From contig CAHIKZ030005576.1 of assembly GCA_903632075.3 (NCBI GenBank), forward strand, positions 2,752,001 to 2,816,000: a stretch of DNA of 64,000 nt. The letters run 5' to 3'. The DNA comes from Acanthosepion pharaonis. Taxonomy: Eukaryota > Mollusca > Cephalopoda > Sepiida > Sepiidae. The notes under the pieces are model-generated. The model worked only from the letters and a program-made list of their open reading frames with translations. It was not told the origin of the DNA and did no database searches. Numbering within the stretch: position 1 is the first letter of the stretch; the number at the start of each line of letters is the position of its first letter. A program made the translations under genes and the position numbers. Of the stretch, positions 22,287-32,292 are shown one piece after another.

Positions 22287-22347
22287 CACACACACACACA
22301 CACACACACACAGAGAGACATATATATATATATATTTATATATGGAA

Positions 22348-22434
<87 letters not shown>
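22287..22434. repeat. (CA)n then interrupted (TA)n microsatellite
   Basis: CA repeats (22287-22312), a short GAGA, then TA arrays to 22434. About 84 bp of the last block is uninterrupted. Confidence 0.98.
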
Positions 22435-22438
<4 letters not shown>

Positions 22439-22458
22439 AGGAAACCTGAGATAAGTAC

Positions 22459-23076
22459 ATGAGGTTCCAGTTTGAATACTTCGAAAAGGACAACGGCGCC
22501 AATGATTTAGGTAGACATTTTTTACTGCGTTATATGGCTGGGTACTTTCCGGACAGGCCACATATTTCTAACAACATGCAGGTGTACATTAGGCAAACGA
22601 ACATTGTACTGAATGGCATCAGCCAACGAGTTATGCTGTCAATATTTATTAATCGTGTGTTAATGAACCATTTAAACAGCCTGTTAAGCACAACTCTACT
22701 TTCGTGTTTGTTTTAAAGACGCAGAATTAATGAGAATTTTCACATTAATGCCGTTTTAGTATTTGTCATTTTAAAGCAACGAAAAAGAAAGAACAGCCAT
22801 ACGAGCCTGAATCAAGTTCACAGCCCAACACGTAACAAGCTGAATTTGGATCTGGAATGTTCACTGTATAATGTTTGTGCTATGGGATTTACGGTGGGAA
22901 TAGGCAGCATGCCACTCACTATATACGATGAAGAGTGTAGCGATCTCGTTCTCGCGAGACAATGTTTTTATAGCTCGAGCAGCACGAGGAACCCATACGA
23001 AACTGTCGATGTGGATGACCTAATATCCTTTGAAAAGAGATTAGAAGAGATTAGGTCTATTGCTCAAAATAACTAG
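22459..23076 (+). pseudogene. Unrecognised reading frame open but for one stop
   Basis: A single frame stays open for about 206 codons from 22459, broken only by TAA at 22714-22716. It lies entirely between two TA arrays. The part after the stop (22717-23076) has a short hydrophobic run (NAVLVFVIL) followed by a basic patch (KQRKRKN). It ends in an acidic C-terminus, YETVDVDDLISFEKRLEEIR. I do not recognise the family. It could be an exon (an AG acceptor-like site sits near 22720-22727), a decayed mobile-element frame, or chance. Function is not assigned. Confidence 0.3.
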
Positions 23077-23090
23077 ATATTTGTTATTTG

Positions 23091-23093
<3 letters not shown>

Positions 23094-23176
<83 letters not shown>
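23094..23176. repeat. (TA)n then (GA)n microsatellite
   Basis: About 53 bp of TA followed by about 30 bp of GA. Confidence 0.98.
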
Positions 23177-23177
<1 letters not shown>

Positions 23178-23184
23178 CAGACAG

Positions 23185-23470
23185 GCAGGCACGCAATGGA
23201 GTAATGCATAGCGGCTCGGAGTGAGGAATCGGAGAAGCGGGTTCAAATTCCAGTCCATTCATACGTGCTAATACCCTAATAAGCTAATCTATCTCCCCCC
23301 AGCTATGGGTAAATTGGACAGATAGGGTTCTATAGCCTTGGGTGGCAACCGGTCTATGAGATGGAAATCTCTGAATTCAAAACATCCAACTATGGGTAAA
23401 TATTTGGGCAGTCTGGGTTCTGTAGCTATGGTTGTCAACCAGTCTAGGAGAAGGAGAACTTTGAAATAAT
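23185..23470 (+). mobile_element. tRNA-derived SINE (family A), plus copy
   Basis: The head reads GCAATGGAGTAATGCATAGC (A-box region) and GCGGGTTCAAATTCC (B-box, ~23237). ATACGTGCTAATACCCTAAT is followed by two tandem body units of about 90 bp, each with CTATGGGTAAAT (23304 and 23390) and a GGTTCTRTAGC block. This is the clearest head-plus-two-body layout of the family. Confidence 0.8.
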
Positions 23471-23975
23471 AACTGTATGTGGCGGAGCCGGAAACATTTT
23501 AAAAAACATTGCATTTTTTTACATTGTTAAAAGGAAAAGGAAGCATGTTTCTGTTAACGTGGCATTTAATATATGTCTCCTCACTTGTTAGAGTTGAAAT
23601 AAATATAAAAAAAAAACTGATAAATTATGAATTAAAAGTAAAAATTTTTTTCATTATTCTTATTTTGAAATAAAACAGACGGTATATAAAAAAAATACGT
23701 TATCTTTCTTTTAATATCGTAAAAAAGTTTTGAAAGTTTTCCCGATTTAGAAAAAAAGAAGTAACGTCTTCATTTTTTTTTACATATCTCCAGTTTTATT
23801 TAAAAAAAAAAAATAAATAAACACAATTTTACTTTTATTTCATAATTTATCAGTGACGAGTTATAAATACCACGTTAACAGAAACACGGAAAAAACCTGG
23901 TATCATACGAGCATTGGATTCGGAGAAGGGATAAAATTATTAAAAATTGATGGGTGTACGAAAAATTTCGTCGTT

Positions 23976-23978
<3 letters not shown>
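23471..23978. other. Unassigned, A/T-run rich
   Basis: Many poly(A) and poly(T) runs. TCATAATTTATCAGT (~23840) is the inverse of CTGATAAATTATGA at ~23618, a weak inverted repeat. No gene. Confidence 0.5.

Positions 23979-24029
<51 letters not shown>
23979..24029. repeat. (TA)n microsatellite
   Basis: About 51 bp of TA. Confidence 0.97.
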
Positions 24030-24032
<3 letters not shown>

Positions 24033-24090
24033 AGCAAATATATGGATATGGATCCGACAGTATGAAGAAAAATATACGGAAAAAACAAAC

Positions 24091-24310
24091 AAAAATCCTA
24101 ATATGCAATTATGCTGTTTTAATGTTAATATAATGTCAACGTCGGACGTTTAGTCTTGCTCTTGTGTCCATCGTCTTTTTCATGTTGAATTGAATATAGT
24201 GTAATGTTAATTATGTTTTATGAATATGTCCTGAAGATGGTCTATTAGACCGAAACGTCCGACGTTGACATATTAACATTAAAACAGCATAATTGCATAT
24301 TAGGATTTTT
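24091..24310. repeat. 58-61-bp-arm inverted repeat with CTGAAGA-hairpin motif
   Basis: Left arm 24091-24151 (AATCCTAATATGCAATTATG...) and right arm 24253-24310 are reverse complements apart from a 3-bp indel. The spacer is about 100 bp. The right arm starts inside the motif CTGAAGA-TGGTC-TATTA-GACC-GAAACG at 24231-24257. Confidence 0.93.
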
Positions 24311-24335
24311 TTTTTTTTTTTTTGTTTTTTTCTAT

Positions 24336-24338
24336 ATA

Positions 24339-24391
<53 letters not shown>
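24336..24391. repeat. (TA)n microsatellite
   Basis: About 55 bp of TA with one early interruption. Confidence 0.97.
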
Positions 24392-24396
<5 letters not shown>

Positions 24397-24419
24397 GTGT
24401 AGGATTACAGCGTTCAAAA

Positions 24420-24589
24420 CATTAATTCAAAAATAATGCTCAATACACAAAGTAGAGCCGTAAATATTTATTCATCTTATGCAGTGTTACATTAGAACCT
24501 GCACATATCCACTACAATATTGTACATTTTTGCTTCAACATCAAAAAAGGAGAAAGCCTTTTTAGACGTCTCATCAGGTGAGGAATCAT
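24420..24589 (+). repeat. TA-associated repeat with GCTC-hairpin module
   Basis: TGCTCAATACACAAAGTAG (24435) and the downstream GTTTCAACA-like segment match the pair at 63400-63800. A minus-strand CTGATGAGACGTC motif lies at 24551-24578. Confidence 0.65.
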
Positions 24590-25510
24590 GGTGTAATGTT
24601 ATAAAGGCCAACAGAAGAATTGCCATGAAGATATTTGTATAATAGGCACAGAAAACATGTTACGGCAGTGGGAAAGTGAAGCTGAGATGCCAGGTCGGGT
24701 ACGATAATAATGCAGATTTTGGGGATTTTGTTCCCAATCCCGAAGTACAACTACAAGACTATATATGACAAGAATATTCAATGCACGGACGAATGGAAAA
24801 CTTGTAAAGGCGCAAGTCTAATTCAGGTGAAAAACAATGTCTACAACAACTGAGAATCAATTTTCTTAGCAGCAGACATAGCAACTGGTACGATATAATC
24901 GTCCCAATTCATATCAGTGGAAAATCTTAGACTGAGACGGCACAATGAGTTACTCTCTTGGAGGTTGCCATCAGCCATGCTGATGACAACCTCTCTCAGA
25001 CGATTAAAAGAAATCAGTTCAGGTTTTAGGAGTTAAATTCAACGAGCAAATTCTGACCCAGTTAGAAACAGATTGAAGGTTATTTTTGAGATCAGCTACC
25101 AATTTGAATTTTTCGAACTTCTCAGATTTACTATTAAAACAGGATAAAAGACTTGGGTCCATCAGCATAGATACTGAGTTGAAAACCAATGACATCGAGG
25201 GAAATCTTCATCTGTGTAGAAAGATGAAGAAGAATAACCGTTCCTTCCGCGATTTAATAAGAATGAGAAATTCACCGAGAAACTCGTCAAGCTCGGAAGA
25301 AGACTAGCATGCAACATGCTGTGAAACGCCCTCGAAGGCAACAGCCAGAGTTTCACCAGTTTTATCTAAAGACTCAGCGATAGTCGTTAAGACATCGTCA
25401 GTTGACCTTAAGAAGCGAAAGTCATCTCGCGAGCAGAGATGCTTACAAATCCAACGCATTCTCCAGTAGCTTACTGTGACTAAACGTTTCACACAATCAA
25501 GCGATCTACT
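24590..25510 (-). mobile_element. CR1/Jockey-type LINE, reverse transcriptase to C-terminal fragment
   Basis: The minus strand gives, in shifting frames, RSTDDVLTTIAESLDKTGET and AVAFEGVSQHV (25304-25492), the start of the RT palm. DLKNNLQSVSNWVRICSLN follows, then SFPFVRALNILVIYS and a decayed DLASQLH region at ~24690. The order agrees with a CR1/Jockey polyprotein. The catalytic YxDD box is not preserved. This is the longest but most decayed copy of the family in the window. Confidence 0.75.
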
Positions 25511-25953
25511 TACGGTTTAAAGAACGATTATGGAAGCAAAGCCTCAAATTTAAACCCGCGTAGTGTCTCTTCGATATTTCTGGATTATATTCTGGCTTTG
25601 GCCATGGTTGTTTTTCGTCATTGAATTTTCTAGCCTTGTGGAGTCCTTTTCTGTTAAGATACGTTTCAAGTGTATTTTATATATTTCTTTTCATTTCCCT
25701 TCGAGAAAGTTGGTTAGTGTTTTATTTTTTTTATTTTTAATTTTATGATTATTTTGGCCTTTGTAACAACGCTATTTTTTATAAAAATTAGCGATTAGAA
25801 GTATGTGATGGAAACGCATGAAGTGCATTTTGGGATCTAAAGTCGTAGAATAAATGAGGAATTTCGTCCTCGTCTGAGGATTATTCGTACCTTGGAAAAA
25901 TCAATCCTTAAAATTTATCGACTCAAAATGTCTGTTATTTATAATAGAATTTG

Positions 25954-25959
<6 letters not shown>
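25511..25959. other. Unassigned spacer
   Basis: T-rich. The short frame 25563-25748 is hydrophobic and low-complexity. No gene supported. Confidence 0.5.

Positions 25960-26028
<69 letters not shown>
25960..26028. repeat. (TA)n microsatellite
   Basis: About 69 bp of TA. Confidence 0.98.
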
Positions 26029-26031
<3 letters not shown>

Positions 26032-26127
26032 CAAAGCTTGTTTGTATATATTTTTTTCACTGTAAAAAGTTATTTTTTAGTATTTGAGTAGAGGCTCCGT
26101 TAAATTATTAGACTTTATATTTGTTTA

Positions 26128-26300
26128 TTTTCGTCTACTGGTTGGTATATTCGAGAAATCTTATGAAAGAAAAATTTTCGCTCTCCGGCTGGAATAAATT
26201 GTTTAATAAATGAAACGATTCTCTACTCAAATAGGAATAGCCACCCAAAATAACGTTTAAAGTTATAAAAATCTATTGAATTAATAAAAAAAAAATTCAT
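26128..26300. mobile_element. SINE family B body, rearranged head-to-head
   Basis: 26128-26190 matches the family B body on the minus strand (ATTCGAGAAATCTTATGAAAG). 26195-26290 matches the adjoining body part on the plus strand (CTACTCAAATAGGAATAG). Compared with 15545-15680, one half is inverted. Confidence 0.6.
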
Positions 26301-26415
26301 TCTAAAAATTCTCATTGTCTGTAGAAAAAGTCCATTCCTCCTATGAGGTTAATTTGGATTTATTTATTTAATAATTATATTGCTCTGTATTAATAAATAC
26401 ATCGAGAATATAAAA

Positions 26416-26545
26416 GCTCAAGCACTAATATTCCATGGTTATAATTTATTACATTGGAATCGTAATCACGATCCAATTCATCAGACCTACAAATTGGAAT
26501 TTGTAGGTCTGATGAATTATAACCATGGAATATTAATTTTTGAGC
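26416..26545. repeat. Nested palindrome
   Basis: A perfect 21-bp-arm palindrome (26475-26495 and 26498-26518, loop GG) is nested in a second inverted pair sharing TAATATTCCATGGTTATAAT (26426-26445 and ~26517-26536). Confidence 0.95.
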
Positions 26546-26606
26546 CCTCATATTATATTCTGCTCTGTACTGTACATTGAGCTCTACCTGGATTCTATCC
26601 TCTTGT

Positions 26607-26610
<4 letters not shown>

Positions 26611-26656
<46 letters not shown>
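26611..26656. repeat. (TA)n microsatellite
   Basis: About 46 bp of TA abutting the left TIR of the next element. Confidence 0.97.
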
Positions 26657-26660
<4 letters not shown>

Positions 26661-27037
26661 CATGAATCATCCATACAAAAAACAAATATAGAGGTTAATG
26701 ATTTAAATGGCGAGAATACATCTTCGCAAACATTTCAATAAGATACACTAACCCCGAACCTGTATATGAATGATATGATCCCTGTTTAAAAATTCCAGTT
26801 GCATAAGGTCTTTTTAATTTTTACAAGCTTTCGTCTGTTCCTACAGACATCATCAGGTATGGAAGTAGATTTTGTTCTTGTTTTTTACTTCTCGGTAATA
26901 AGAGGACAGCGAAAATATAGATTTAACCCGAAAAAATCCTATGAGAAATGTGTTATTGTTTTGGAACGTGCGGTCGCAACGCTGAGTTTGAATTAACCTC
27001 TATATTTGTTTTTTGTATGAATGATTCATGTAATTAT
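26654..27037. mobile_element. 384-bp MITE-like element with 45-bp TIRs
   Basis: Left arm 26654-26698 and right arm 26993-27037 are reverse complements with a single mismatch, starting ATAATTACATGAATCAT. The interior has a minus-strand CTGATGA-hairpin-GAAAG motif (26825-26857) and no coding capacity. The left end lies in a TA array. Confidence 0.85.
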
Positions 27038-27060
27038 AAATTAAATTGCACCTATAATCG

Positions 27061-27065
<5 letters not shown>

Positions 27066-27096
<31 letters not shown>
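27066..27096. repeat. (TA)n microsatellite
   Basis: About 31 bp of TA. Confidence 0.95.
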
Positions 27097-27097
<1 letters not shown>

Positions 27098-27109
27098 GAA
27101 TAATATCTA

Positions 27110-27110
27110 A

Positions 27111-27190
<80 letters not shown>
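27110..27190. repeat. (ATCT)n then (TA)n microsatellite
   Basis: About ten TCTA units pass into a 40-bp TA array. Confidence 0.97.
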
Positions 27191-27193
<3 letters not shown>

Positions 27194-27289
27194 TTAACTG
27201 ATTTAAAATATGGTTCTTTCGCTACACAGGAATTACCATGTTTCAAAAACCGAAGCTAAAAATTTCAAATTTAATTATATAATTCTAAT

Positions 27290-27353
27290 ATATATATATA
27301 TATATATATATACAAACAAGTTCCGTTAAATTCAACCGACAAAGTGTGTATTT

Positions 27354-27419
<66 letters not shown>
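27290..27419. repeat. (TA)n and (CA)n microsatellites
   Basis: TA at 27290-27313, then 45 bp of unique sequence, then about 60 bp of CA at 27359-27419. Confidence 0.97.
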
Positions 27420-27422
<3 letters not shown>

Positions 27423-28287
27423 TGAGTATGTTTAGGTAGCAATTTTTCACTTATATAATTTTAATTAAAGACTCACAAAACTTCTGAGTTGAGGATCTTT
27501 TATTTTTTTTTTAATTGTTCTCAACTTTTTCCTGGTTTCCAGTGCGTACATAAATATAATTATCCAATTTCTGTGTTTTTTTTGCTTTTATAAGCCCGAA
27601 GTCACAAGTCATCATGATCAAGGGTTTGTGCGTGCTGGCCTTGTTGATCACGCCAGATTACGCGTTCTCTCCCCAGAAACTGTAATTAAGTTTAATTGCA
27701 GTATAAAATTAGTGGGATCTGTGTGTGATGAACAAACACAAATGTTCCTGAGCAGGCGTCTTCAAAAGGGATTAGCTAGCCGATATCATTTAACAATATA
27801 TACTTAAATACGCACAGAAAAAAAGCAGAACTGGTCCAAAATATAAGAAAGACGACCCATCTAAAATAATAAGAATCAATATTCTTCAAATCCGACAAAC
27901 GTTCTGTTAAGAGGACGCTTTAAAGATCGCCAATCAACAAAATTAGTCAACAAATAGAATTCCTTATTTTTTACGACGTGACCATTTTTCTTCAGCAATG
28001 ACTTTTTTTGTTATTAATTTACATTAAGCAATCATTACTGGTATACCACTATGGCTGATGGAGAAATGTGCATACTGGACAAGGGAAACGACATTGCAAT
28101 CAGCAGTTAATAGACATGGGGTCATCTTTGAACAGGCTTTTATTTGTAAATTTATGCTTAAAGCATTACTTGAAACTGATGGACTGATTGAAATGGAACT
28201 TATTTTCAAGGTCAGAATATTTAAATAGCATAACGCTTCCAAAAATAATGCAGTGTTTAGCAAGTCGCTAGATGTTGCCGTTTCAAT
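27420..28287. other. Unassigned spacer
   Basis: No gene recognised. The minus-strand frame 28024-28263 has no recognisable motif. Confidence 0.5.
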
Positions 28288-28740
28288 CTTTTCTTATAAA
28301 CTGTCTAGGCTGTAGAATGCACCTACCGTAGCACAATATCTGAAGTAGTTATCCCCATGGGTACTCCCATTTTGCAATTTTCTGCCAATCAAACTTCCAT
28401 AGATAGAGATATAGTTATGGACAGACAGAAATAGATATGAACAGACCAAGATAGATAGATAGATAGATAGATATGGACAGACTGAGATAGATAGATAGAT
28501 AGATAGATAGATAGGAAAAGGCATAAATAGATATAAACAGATTGACGCAGTTAGATGTTGGAGCTCTGCCGTGTCACTGTGCCCGTGGGATAATGTGATG
28601 AGACTGACGTTAGCAATTGTTGCCTTTCATTCAAAAAGCATAAACCCTAGGCAAGCCTTGACAGCGCATCGTTTCCCTTTTGAGTGCAAACTAATGCGCA
28701 TGTGCAGTCAGCGATCTCATCTCGTTGGGCATCAGTCTTT
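28288..28740. repeat. Segmental duplication, copy 1 (with GATA arrays)
   Basis: GCTGTAGAATGCACCTACCG through GCGATCTCATCTCGTTGGGC is repeated almost base for base at 29459-29965. Two (GATA)n blocks lie inside (28453-28513). Divergence is limited to repeat number and scattered substitutions. Confidence 0.95.
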
Positions 28741-28950
28741 AAGCGCGCAACATCACCGACCAAACTACTACGTTCTTGCAGACATGATGGAACATTTTGC
28801 AATTTTTTTTTTAACTTTCTATTCTCTTAAGATTAGACGGCATGACGTCATAAAGTGGAAACCGACCCCAAACGAAATATTTCACGATCGACAAAATGAA
28901 TTTTTTTTACTTGCTTTTCGCAGAGCTATAAATACCAGTTACGTGTAACG

Positions 28951-28951
<1 letters not shown>
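28741..28951. other. Unassigned spacer
   Basis: No feature recognised between the duplication and the CA array. Confidence 0.5.

Positions 28952-29010
<59 letters not shown>
28952..29010. repeat. (CA)n microsatellite
   Basis: About 59 bp of CA. Confidence 0.98.
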
Positions 29011-29012
<2 letters not shown>

Positions 29013-29097
29013 ATAGATGCGGGACCATAAAAATATAAGGTGTGAGCTAAAGTTTCCACTGCCCTCAGACATAAATACACAATAGCAGACTTTTCTT

Positions 29098-29458
29098 TTC
29101 ATGTGCCATGTCCTTCCAGGACATAGGCGATCATGGCTCTCCACTCTTCCTTCTAACCCTTGCAGCTCTTAGCAAGTTCCTTCCTTTTGCCACCTCCATC
29201 AGACATGTTGTGTCATCCACTTGCTCAAGCCCGTTAGGTATGACATGCGTTTTTTTCCTTAGTCTCTCTTTCTCTCTATTCGACCCGTGAGTGTCAGATT
29301 CTCCAGGCCCTCATTATGTGTCCCAGAAACTTCAGCTGCATCTTTCTGATGTTAAGTATAAGCCTCCTCTTTGTTTACATCCTCTCTAATACCTCATCGT
29401 TACTCACACGCTCGGTTCATGATATCCTTAGCATCCTTCTGTAGAAGCACATCTCCGT
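29098..29458 (-). mobile_element. RTE-type LINE 3' fragment
   Basis: On the minus strand, GATGTGCTTCTACAGAAGGA and GAGGCTTATACTTAACATC correspond to the FYRRMLR...LNIRKRQ region of the copies at 35.2 and 55.9 kb. The shared 3' terminus CCTGGAAGGACATGG lies at ~29112. The fragment ends exactly where segmental-duplication copy 2 begins. Confidence 0.75.
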
Positions 29459-29622
29459 CTTTTCTTATAGACTGTATAGGCTGTAGAATGCACCTACCGT
29501 AGCACAATATCTGAAGTAGTTATCCCCATGGGTACTCCCATTTTGCAATTTTCTGCCAGACAATCAAACTTCCATAGATAGAGATATAGTTATGGACAGA
29601 CAGAAATAGATATGAACAGACC

Positions 29623-29664
<42 letters not shown>

Positions 29665-29965
29665 TGGACAGACTGAGATAGATAGATAGATAGATAGATA
29701 TGGACAGACTAGATAGATAGATAGATAGATAGATAGATGAGAAAAGACAGATAAATAGATATAAACAGATTGACGCAGTTAGATGTTGGAGCTCTGCTGT
29801 GTCACTGTGGCCGTGGGATAATGTGATGAGAATGACGTTAGCAATTGTTGCTTTTCATTCAAAAAGCATAAACCCTAGGCAAGCCTTGGCAGCGAATCAT
29901 TTCCCTTTTGGGTGCAAACTAATGCGCATGTGCAGTCAGCGATCTTATCTCGTTGGGCATCAGTC
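29459..29965. repeat. Segmental duplication, copy 2
   Basis: Homologous to 28288-28740 in the same orientation, with longer (GATA)n arrays (29626-29740). Copy spacing is about 1.17 kb. Confidence 0.95.
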
Positions 29966-30303
29966 TTTTTCCAATACATATGCAAACTCTACCAATTGGA
30001 TTATACAAAGTCGCTTCGAATCTTGCCTCCGCTTTTAAATAAAAATTGCACAAAGCTTCTGACGTACATCTAACATATAAACATGTATGCATATTAGAGC
30101 GTGCAGCTTATAAATTGTCCTTTTCATGACGCAATTTATGGTAATAAGTATTTTTGGATTGTATCTTGGATTGTACATTTAGCATTTAAACTTAATAACT
30201 CAAAAACGAAGGATTTGCAAACATATGTTTATATGGACTTTTGTCATTGCTTAGTATGAGGAACCTGTCACCAAAGTTTGTAAAAGCTTTTTTTGTTACA
30301 TTT

Positions 30304-30306
<3 letters not shown>

Positions 30307-30378
<72 letters not shown>
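30307..30378. repeat. (TA)n microsatellite
   Basis: About 72 bp of TA just outside the inverted repeat that follows. Confidence 0.98.
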
Positions 30379-30382
<4 letters not shown>

Positions 30383-30394
30383 GTGTTTAGATAT

Positions 30395-31013
30395 CATAAA
30401 GAAACAATTTATACAAAGAATTAAATAGCAATGTTAATGTGATTAATGGCGAAATTACTTCGCTAACAAGACATAATAAAACATTAACTTAATATCAATT
30501 CCTTGAATAATAAGATCCTTATATTTGAGTTGTTGTCAGATGGATGACACATGCCAAATATTTTCAACAATTTCAAATTGTCAACTTCAGGGCGCAATCT
30601 TTTCCCATACATAGTCAAACACTAAGACGAAATATGCGTAGACCGAAAGATATTTTTTAAAATTATGCTATTTATTGACAGTTAAATAAATGTTTTGAAG
30701 CGTACGATGCCGCGACAGTAGAATTCCTGTTTAAATCGATCAAGTGAGTATTTTGCTGGACTTTGTATAATCCAATTGGTAGAGTTATAGTTTGCCTATG
30801 TATTGGAAAAAAATTGATCCCTGAAGATGATAATTTGAAATTGTTGAAAGTACTCGGCATGTGTCTTCTATCTGACAACTCGAATATAAGGTTCTTATTA
30901 TTGAAGGAATGAATAGTAAGTTAATGTCTCATTAAATCTTATTTGTGAAGTGATTTCGCTATTAATCACATTGACATTGCCATTTAATTCTTTGTATAAA
31001 TTGTTTCTTTATG
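30395..31013. repeat. Long inverted repeat, arms about 225 bp
   Basis: Arms 30395-30618 and 30788-31013 are reverse complements with scattered mismatches and small indels (CATAAAGAAACAATTTATAC at the outer end). The spacer is about 170 bp. Part of the right side (30759-30810) is also inverted relative to 29966-30011. No coding sequence inside. It may be a foldback element. Confidence 0.92.
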
Positions 31014-31594
31014 TATGTATATATAGATGTATACATCTATATATAGATATATAGAGACATGCGGTAAATATGATTTCGAAAGCTTTTACTTTGACATGTT
31101 TCGCCGATGGATCGGTGTCATCAGGAAAATAATTTTACTTGACAAGAAGAAAATCTACAGGAGCGAGACAAAACGTGATTCACACTAAGTGGCGGAATGC
31201 TTGAATATCGATCATTTTCAAAATTAGATTTTAACTAATTGCAACTCAGTTTTTACTTTTTAATTTTTGATTGTCCATCAATTTATTCTTTTTTTCCCAA
31301 TGTTTAGGTATCCTTTATTGTTTCATTATCAATTTAATGAGAAGAGAGAATAAACTGAAACAGCTTACATTAATCACCCCTCCCTCCCCCTCTCCTCATA
31401 TTTTAGGTAGGCGTCTTCAGGTCAAAATGAAAAACAAAACTGTCTTTTTTTTATATTAAAATCATTAATGTTCGTTTGTTAGGTATGCGTCTTCCGGTCT
31501 GAATAAAACAAAGAATCTGTTTTATTTTTATTATTATCATTAAAATGGTTAATTTCTCTTTGATTTGAAATTAGCCCATTAACGGCTTTAATAC

Positions 31595-31597
<3 letters not shown>
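31014..31597. other. Unassigned, with a CTGATGA-hairpin-GAAAC motif
   Basis: The minus-strand motif CTGATGACACCGAT...ATCGGCGAAAC occupies 31096-31125. No other feature. Confidence 0.5.

Positions 31598-31664
<67 letters not shown>
31598..31664. repeat. (CA)n microsatellite
   Basis: About 66 bp of CA. Confidence 0.98.
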
Positions 31665-31671
<7 letters not shown>

Positions 31672-31689
31672 CTTTCTAAATATTCTTCT

Positions 31690-32292
31690 TCGAACCTTGT
31701 GAATTGGCGTTACAGATTCACAAAGAACTGTACCAAATAACAAAAGCCACATCACTTGATGACTTTCAACAAGAGCAACAACTGAAATGGATAGCACATA
31801 TAACTCAAAGAGAAAATACTGACATAATGTTGACATTCCACATGACTTTAAACAAAAGGTTAGTAAGGAAACCCCCCTCAATACTGGAAAGAGGGATAAC
31901 AGCTACTGGACTCGAGAAACTTACTTTCCAGAAAAATTGTTTTAACAGAAAGATTTTATAAATTTCAACCGACAGCAGTATAATGAATACAGAATGTTTC
32001 CTTATAAGGAAATGGTTAATATTACCTTTACTATTTAAAATGCATTTTCATAATGAAATTACTTTCGATACATTTTATAGTAAAATCATTTGCAGTGCAT
32101 TTTCATTGCAAAATTATTTTCAATGCATTTTCATACTGAATTCACTTTCAATGCATTTTTATATAAATAAAATCAATACTAATGCATTTTTATCGTAAAT
32201 CGTTTGCAATGCAATTTATAATAAAATCACTTCGGGGAACCTCAGTCTGGGGTAATGGTTAACGAGGCTAGATTGATTGACAATTAGTAATG
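31690..32292 (+). mobile_element. Duplicated block copy 1, with LINE-like C-terminal frame
   Basis: The frame 31704-31961 reads LYQITKATSLDDFQQEQQLK then WIAHITQRENTDIM. That pattern (xLxxxTKxxSVxDFxxxQQxKWIAHxxRxxN) is found at the C-terminus of some LINE polyproteins. ATGCATTTTCA repeats and a tRNA-like segment follow. The whole block recurs at 33738-34298. I cannot assign the LINE clade. Confidence 0.6.

Noticed and set aside
22161..22561. Long open frames of alternating Ile-Tyr (and His-Thr)
   Set aside because: They are translations of (TA)n and (CA)n. The same applies to frames at 15955, 17825, 21736, 23041, 35997, 42342 and 62779.
24231..24257. Hammerhead ribozyme
   Set aside because: The core resembles CUGAUGA..GAAA, but an extra base precedes stem II. 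No stem III or stem I partner could be found by eye at the sites checked. Kept only as a motif finding.
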